A program made the translations under genes and the position numbers. From positions 3,038,001 to 3,102,000 of the forward strand of contig NC_019776.1 of the NCBI RefSeq assembly GCF_000317675.1: a stretch of 64,000 nucleotides of DNA. The letters run 5' to 3'. This document shows positions 60,056-64,000 of the stretch, in pieces (within the stretch, counting starts at the first letter, position 1; each line of letters begins with the position of its first letter). The notes under the pieces were generated by a model. The model was not told the origin of the DNA. It searched no databases and was given only the letters and a program-made list of their open reading frames with translations. Origin of the DNA: Cyanobacterium aponinum PCC 10605 (GTDB taxonomy: Bacteria; Cyanobacteriota; Cyanobacteriia; Cyanobacteriales; Cyanobacteriaceae).

Positions 60056-60898
60056 TTATCCTTGTGATTCTACAGGATCTTGTTGGACTCCGACAATTTC
60101 TTTGGTAACCTGTTGCCCATACTGTTCCAAAACCACAATACCATTAGAATCATTAATATTCTGATAAACAATTTGATTATTATCCCTTAAGGCAATAGTT
60201 TGAGGATATGTAAAACGAATATCTTTAACTCGAATCATTACCCCAGAATCTTGACTTGACAAAGTATCTCCCACTCGGACACTACGAGTCATATTGTCCC
60301 AAGGAGTTGTCACAAAAGCAATATTCTGTCCTTGTAGATCTGCAATTCCTGAAATAACAATACTCTCAGCCTCTTTTGGTTCAGGTGGAGCGTATGGAAT
60401 AACATTTCCTTCTGCATCAAATTTCTGATCACTAATCGGCGTTCCATCCTTACTCAAAGTAGGATTTTGCGAGTTTCTACCACTGGCAGTATTAGAGTTT
60501 CCAGCATTATTTACCCCTTCTGAAACATTAGACACTGGCTCACGCAAAATAGCTTTAGCAACTGCGGAGGGGGGAACAGGTTGACTAGCAGACACTTTAA
60601 CTACCGCCGGAGGGCGAATAGAACCAAATGGATCACCTCTTCCCTGACTTATTTGGTTAAGTCTCTCTTTAGGATTAGTTGAAGGAATAAGAGCATTAGG
60701 AACACTATTGGTACTGCCCATATTTTCTTCTATAACCGTCTCTTCAGGATTTTCTTGTTGGTTTTCTCCGTCAGGAGTTGGTTGTTGAGGGGGAGTCGGA
60801 GTAATATTAGCTTGATTGTCACTTCCTCCACCACCAAATACACCACAACCTGACAATAATAAAAGACTTAATATTATCAATGGTGATAGTTTTTTCAT
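60056..60898 (-). CDS. Lipoprotein, PilP-like in composition, unknown function
   Basis: 280 residues. Type II signal peptide with lipobox LLLSGCGVFG (Cys at 18). Then a Gly/Asn/Pro/Gln-rich disordered stretch (20-75) and a region with GDPFGSIRPPAVVKVS. The C-terminal domain (about 175-275; ISGIADLQGQNIAFVTTPWD, VRVGDTLSSQDSGVMIRVKDI) is probably beta-rich. The SIRPPAVV and 'GxAxxxGxxxAxVxxP' patterns slightly resemble PilP-type pilus lipoproteins, but this is weak. It lies 44 bases upstream of the 94-residue gene on the same strand, so a three-gene unit with the ABC ATPase is possible. Confidence 0.7.
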   Translation of the reverse strand: MKKLSPLIILSLLLLSGCGVFGGGGSDNQANITPTPPQQPTPDGENQQENPEETVIEENMGSTNSVPNALIPSTNPKERLNQISQGRGDPFGSIRPPAVVKVSASQPVPPSAVAKAILREPVSNVSEGVNNAGNSNTASGRNSQNPTLSKDGTPISDQKFDAEGNVIPYAPPEPKEAESIVISGIADLQGQNIAFVTTPWDNMTRSVRVGDTLSSQDSGVMIRVKDIRFTYPQTIALRDNNQIVYQNINDSNGIVVLEQYGQQVTKEIVGVQQDPVESQG

Positions 60899-61009
60899 TA
60901 TTTTGAGAATATTTTTTCTTTGATCTTAACATTCAAAATTATAATTCCCTATTGAGTTAATGGAAAAGTAAATTCCTCATTCTTTATTACAATTTATTAC
61001 CTTTGCCCC

Positions 61010-61063
61010 TTACCTTTTGCCCTCCCCCCTCGAGAGGGGGGATAAAGGGGGGTTTGCCCTTTA
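61010..61063. repeat. CTCGAG-centred palindrome block
   Basis: GCCCTCCCCCCTCGAGAGGG, then GGGATAAAGGGGGGTTTGCC. The same block lies inside the MITEs at 16900, 22610 and 51380, and at 63385. It is placed between the ppk and lipoprotein genes. Confidence 0.6.
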
Positions 61064-61091
61064 CTCTATTCTCAATCTCCACAGAGAAAAA

Positions 61092-63263
61092 CTAAATCAT
61101 CGTACTGCTATTCAGAGCCATATTCATTAAGACTTCATGAGTATTCAACTCCTTCTCTCCTTCTTTTGCTTCTCTTCTGATATATGTTCCATCGCTTTGC
61201 AATTCCCATGATTGACGATTGTCTGCTAACATAATGCCCAAAATTTCTTGTAATTGTTTCATTAAATCAGGATCTTCAATGGGTGTTACTGCCTCGACTC
61301 GACGAGAAAGATTACGACTCATCCAATCAGCACTACCGATATAAATTTCTTCTTGTCCGTTATTTTGAAAATAAAAAATTCGTGAGTGTTCCAGAAAACG
61401 CCCCACAATACTAATAACCTTAATATTTTCACTCACCCCTTCCACTCCGGGACGTAAAGAACAAATACCCCTGATAATTAAGTCTATTTTTACCCCTGCC
61501 TGAGATGCACGATATAAAGCACGGATAATCTGCACATCTACCAAAGAATTCATTTTTGCTACTATTCTACCAGTACCATTATTTCGACAGTGTTCCGCTT
61601 CCCTTTCAATCATTTCAATCATGCGATCGCGCATTGTTACTGGGGCAACTAATAACTTACGGAAAGATTGCTGTTTAGAGTAACCCGTTAAAAAATTAAA
61701 TAAATCGGTTAAATCTGCCCCTAAATCTTCTCGGCAACTAATTAAACCCACATCGGTGTAAAGTTTAGCGGTTTTAGGATTATAATTTCCTGTGCCAATA
61801 TGCACATAACGACGAATTTTATCTTTTTCTTTTCTGACAACTAAAACAATTTTAGTATGAGTTTTCAAACCCACGATACCATAAACAACGTGTACCCCTG
61901 CTTTTTCTAGTTTTCTCGCCCAAATAATATTATTTTCCTCATCAAAACGGGCTTTCAACTCCACCAAAGCCACCACCTGTTTACCATTCTCCGCCGCATC
62001 AATTAAGGCTTTAATAATAGGAGAATCTCCCGAAGTACGATAAAGCGTCATTTTAATTGCCATGACATCTGGATCATGAGCCGCTTGAGTAATAAACTGT
62101 TGTACAGTAGCAGAAAAAGAATGATAAGGATGATGTACCAATAAATCAGATTTACGAATCATTGCAAAAAACTCATCACTTACATTATCATCACTTTCAT
62201 TAGCCCTAGCCATCTCCAAAGTTTGAAACTGATCAAAAGGAGGGGGTACAATACCATTCCAAGGAACATCTTTTAATTGTGGCAAAGGTAAGCCCATAAA
62301 AGCAAATAAATCATTCAACCCCAATAAACCATCTATTTCATAAATATCCATTTCCTCCAAACCTAGACCCTGCATCAACATTTGTTTAATATTTTCTGGC
62401 ATAGTAGGATGAATTTCTAATCTTACCGCCGAACCCGCAAAATGTCGTTTTCTCAACTCTTGTTTAATAGCTAAAAGTAAATCATCAGCTTCATCCTCTT
62501 GCACCCCTAAATCAGCATCACGGGTTAAACGAAAATTATGACATTCTTGAACATCCATACCGGGGAATAACGTCTCTAAATGATGGGCAATCACTTGCTC
62601 TAAAGGCACACCTACCCAAAGAGGATCATCATCAAGATTACTCACTTGGCACAATTCAGGGGGAAAAGTTACAAAACGAGGAAGAGTTTTAGGAACTTTG
62701 ACCCTAGCGAATAATTCAGCCCCACTGTCGGGATTTTTGACCAAAACAGCCAAATTAAGGCTTAAATTCGACATATGAGGGAAAGGGTGACTAGGATCAA
62801 CCGCTAAAGGTGTTAAAACGGGAAAAATATTCGTATCAAAATAGTTGTTTAAGTATTTTCTCTGTTCTTGATTTAAGTCCACAAAGTTGATGAGATATAC
62901 TTTATGGTTAGTTAATTCTTGCTTGAGATTGTTTTCAAAATTTTCTACTTGTTGCTTAACTAATGGACGTAAACGCTTATTAATATCTTGAATTTGTTGT
63001 AGTGGGGTTCTACCATCAGGGGTTAACTTAGTCACTTCTGCTTCTACTTGTCTTTTTAGTGCCGCCACCCTAACCATAAAAAATTCATCTAAATTAGAAC
63101 TAAAAATTGCAGTAAATTTCAGCCTTTCTAGCAACAAAGTTCTTTCACTTAGGGCTTCTTGTAATACTCGATAATTAAACTCTAACCAACTTAATTCTCT
63201 ATTAAAATAATACTGATGTTCTTCAATGTTAACTACTTGCTCTTTAATTTGCTCAGTTTTCAT
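61092..63263 (-). CDS. ppk: Polyphosphate kinase
   Basis: 723 residues from the ATG that gives MKTEQIKEQVVNIEEHQYYFNRELSW; an in-frame ATG 27 bases upstream adds only MIIILLKIV and is less likely. PPK1 makes and degrades polyphosphate. The N domain begins FNRELSWLEFNYRVLQEA. The catalytic domains contain FPHMSNLSLNLAV, the phospho-His region YVHIGTGNYNPKTAKLYTDVGL, and YIGSADWMSRNLSRRVEAV. No ppx adjacent. The 3' end is followed by the CTCGAG palindrome. Confidence 0.95.
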   Translation of the reverse strand: MKTEQIKEQVVNIEEHQYYFNRELSWLEFNYRVLQEALSERTLLLERLKFTAIFSSNLDEFFMVRVAALKRQVEAEVTKLTPDGRTPLQQIQDINKRLRPLVKQQVENFENNLKQELTNHKVYLINFVDLNQEQRKYLNNYFDTNIFPVLTPLAVDPSHPFPHMSNLSLNLAVLVKNPDSGAELFARVKVPKTLPRFVTFPPELCQVSNLDDDPLWVGVPLEQVIAHHLETLFPGMDVQECHNFRLTRDADLGVQEDEADDLLLAIKQELRKRHFAGSAVRLEIHPTMPENIKQMLMQGLGLEEMDIYEIDGLLGLNDLFAFMGLPLPQLKDVPWNGIVPPPFDQFQTLEMARANESDDNVSDEFFAMIRKSDLLVHHPYHSFSATVQQFITQAAHDPDVMAIKMTLYRTSGDSPIIKALIDAAENGKQVVALVELKARFDEENNIIWARKLEKAGVHVVYGIVGLKTHTKIVLVVRKEKDKIRRYVHIGTGNYNPKTAKLYTDVGLISCREDLGADLTDLFNFLTGYSKQQSFRKLLVAPVTMRDRMIEMIEREAEHCRNNGTGRIVAKMNSLVDVQIIRALYRASQAGVKIDLIIRGICSLRPGVEGVSENIKVISIVGRFLEHSRIFYFQNNGQEEIYIGSADWMSRNLSRRVEAVTPIEDPDLMKQLQEILGIMLADNRQSWELQSDGTYIRREAKEGEKELNTHEVLMNMALNSSTMI

Positions 63264-63374
63264 AACTATTTTTAATAATATGATGATCAAATGATGTACT
63301 TTTGCCTCTCATTATCTTATCTTGAGGGGCTTAACTATCACGTTATGATTAGGTTAATAAGCAATTTAGGCAAA

Positions 63375-63550
63375 CGGCAAACCCCCCTTTCTCCCCTCTC
63401 GAGAGGGGGGAGGGCAATGGTAAATAGTTGATAATTAAGAATTAAAAACCCACAACTCCTGTACGGGCGAATGGCCATTCGCCCCTAACTAACTCCTAAC
63501 TCATTACTTTCTTCTAAAACCTGAAACCTGAAACCCGACACCTTATCTCC
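63375..63550. repeat. Repeat mosaic between ppk and sufB
   Basis: CTCGAG palindrome with C and G runs (about 63385-63415), AATTAAGAATTAAAAACC, the palindrome GGGCGAATGGCCATTCGCCC (63464-63483), and CCTGAAACCTGAAACCCGAC heptamers. The same parts as at 40386 in the same orientation. Confidence 0.6.
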
Positions 63551-63590
63551 CTCTCCCCCCATCCCCTAAACACCCTGAAAACTTATTGTT

Positions 63591-63619
63591 TTGCAAAGCA
63601 GGTTAAAATGGCTTACAAT
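63591..63619 (+). promoter_or_regulatory. sufB promoter
   Basis: -35 TTGCAA (63591-63596) and -10 TACAAT (63614-63619), spacing 17 bases. Predicted start of transcription near 63626, immediately before the SufR-type site. Confidence 0.7.
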
Positions 63620-63626
63620 CGACTTA

Positions 63627-63644
63627 AACAACAAAAATGTTGTT
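63627..63644 (+). promoter_or_regulatory. SufR-type operator
   Basis: AACAACAAAAATGTTGTT is a palindrome containing CAAC-N6-GTTG (63629-63642), the core reported for the Fe-S repressor SufR of cyanobacteria. It overlaps the predicted transcription start of sufB, as expected for a repressor site. Confidence 0.75.
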
Positions 63645-63692
63645 AAACTAAAAAATCAAGAAGATATATTTTAATAATTAATTAACTTAAAT

Positions 63693-64000
63693 ATGAGCGC
63701 TACTGTAAAAAACCTAGTTAATCAGCCCTATAAATACGGATTTATCACGGATATTGAATCAGATACGATCGCAAAAGGCTTAAATGAAGATGTAATTAGA
63801 TTAATCTCCGCTAAAAAAAATGAGCCTGAATTTATGCTTGAATTTCGCCTCAAAGCCTATCGTCAATGGTTACAGATGAATGAACCAAAATGGGCTCATG
63901 TAGGCTATCCCGCTATCGACTACCAAAACATTATCTACTATTGCGCTCCTAAACAGCAAAAGAAAAAATTAAATAGCTTAGATGAAGTTGATCCCACTTT
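63693..64000 (+). CDS. sufB: Fe-S cluster assembly protein SufB, N-terminal part (runs off window)
   Basis: The first 102 codons read [40 protein letters not shown] and [20 protein letters not shown], all conserved in SufB. SufB is the scaffold of the SufBCD complex that assembles Fe-S clusters, the main pathway in cyanobacteria. The rest of the suf operon lies beyond the window. The sufR gene, which in Synechocystis lies divergently just upstream, is absent here: upstream are repeats and ppk. Confidence 0.93.
   Translation, partial: MSATVKNLVNQPYKYGFITDIESDTIAKGLNEDVIRLISAKKNEPEFMLEFRLKAYRQWLQMNEPKWAHVGYPAIDYQNIIYYCAPKQQKKKLNSLDEVDPT

Overview
The window is a 64 kb stretch of a low-GC cyanobacterial chromosome. 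The evidence is a photosystem II D1 gene (psbA), ferredoxin-NADP reductase with a CpcD-like phycobilisome linker domain (petH), a flavodiiron protein, Ycf46, PixG/H/I phototaxis regulators, and frequent GCGATCGC (HIP1) octamers inside genes. Gene content and base composition suggest a unicellular Cyanobacterium/Geminocystis-like organism; the genus is inference. No rRNA operon, CRISPR array or prophage was seen. Three tRNA genes are present: Phe-GAA, Ser-UGA and Arg-ACG.

Layout. 0-6.3 kb: end of a TauE/SafE exporter, a small secreted protein, a three-CBM2/two-Calx-beta GH5 cellulase without a signal peptide, and an OFA-type MFS transporter. 6.3-8.7 kb: repeat mosaic, proB, tRNA-Phe. 8.7-15.8 kb: an RND efflux pump, two uncharacterised genes among repeats, and an ACT-domain malic enzyme. 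15.8-17.7 kb: a decayed IS200/IS605 tnpB and a glutathione-S-transferase pseudogene carrying a MITE. 17.9-21.9 kb: an old-yellow-enzyme reductase with a nearby AraC regulator, ppa, scpA. 21.9-25.9 kb: nested mobile elements around a ligand-poor flavodiiron gene (Flv1 type). 25.9-36.9 kb: a type I secretion-like ABC transporter, a CPA1 antiporter, efp-accB, an RCK channel-like protein, cbiD, tRNA-Ser. 36.9-38.7 kb: a decayed defence-like patch (possible reverse transcriptase fragment, NERD fragment, MntA with broken HepT). 39.2-50.5 kb: psbA (D1-prime type), purH, an apparently intact tnpB with a likely omega-RNA, petH, tRNA-Arg, purF, ppc. 51-56.1 kb: a second four-helix-bundle element, ycf46, pixG-pixH-pixI. 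56.4-64 kb: pheT, an ABC ATPase, a small protein and a lipoprotein, ppk, and the start of sufB behind a SufR-type operator.

Most genes are core metabolism: purine synthesis, anaplerotic carbon flow, polyphosphate/pyrophosphate metabolism, photosynthetic electron flow and Fe-S assembly. They are arranged as single genes or short pairs, not long operons. The intergenic spaces are filled with a layered repeat population: about 245-bp MITEs with ACCTSAGTTCGG ends, palindromes, AGGTNNC heptamer runs, and a third element type.

The most unusual item is that third element type. It has ACTGAYGTTACGCA inverted ends and 5-bp target duplications (AATTA, AAGTA), and it carries a gene for a four-helix-bundle protein of the S23/Avd-like family. 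Three loci are present at different stages of decay. All share a MITE at the same codon of the cargo gene, so the MITE insertion came before the copies spread. Several gene stop codons (proB, scpA, the RND pump, the antiporter, the secretion ABC gene) lie at or within a few bases of ends of these repeats.
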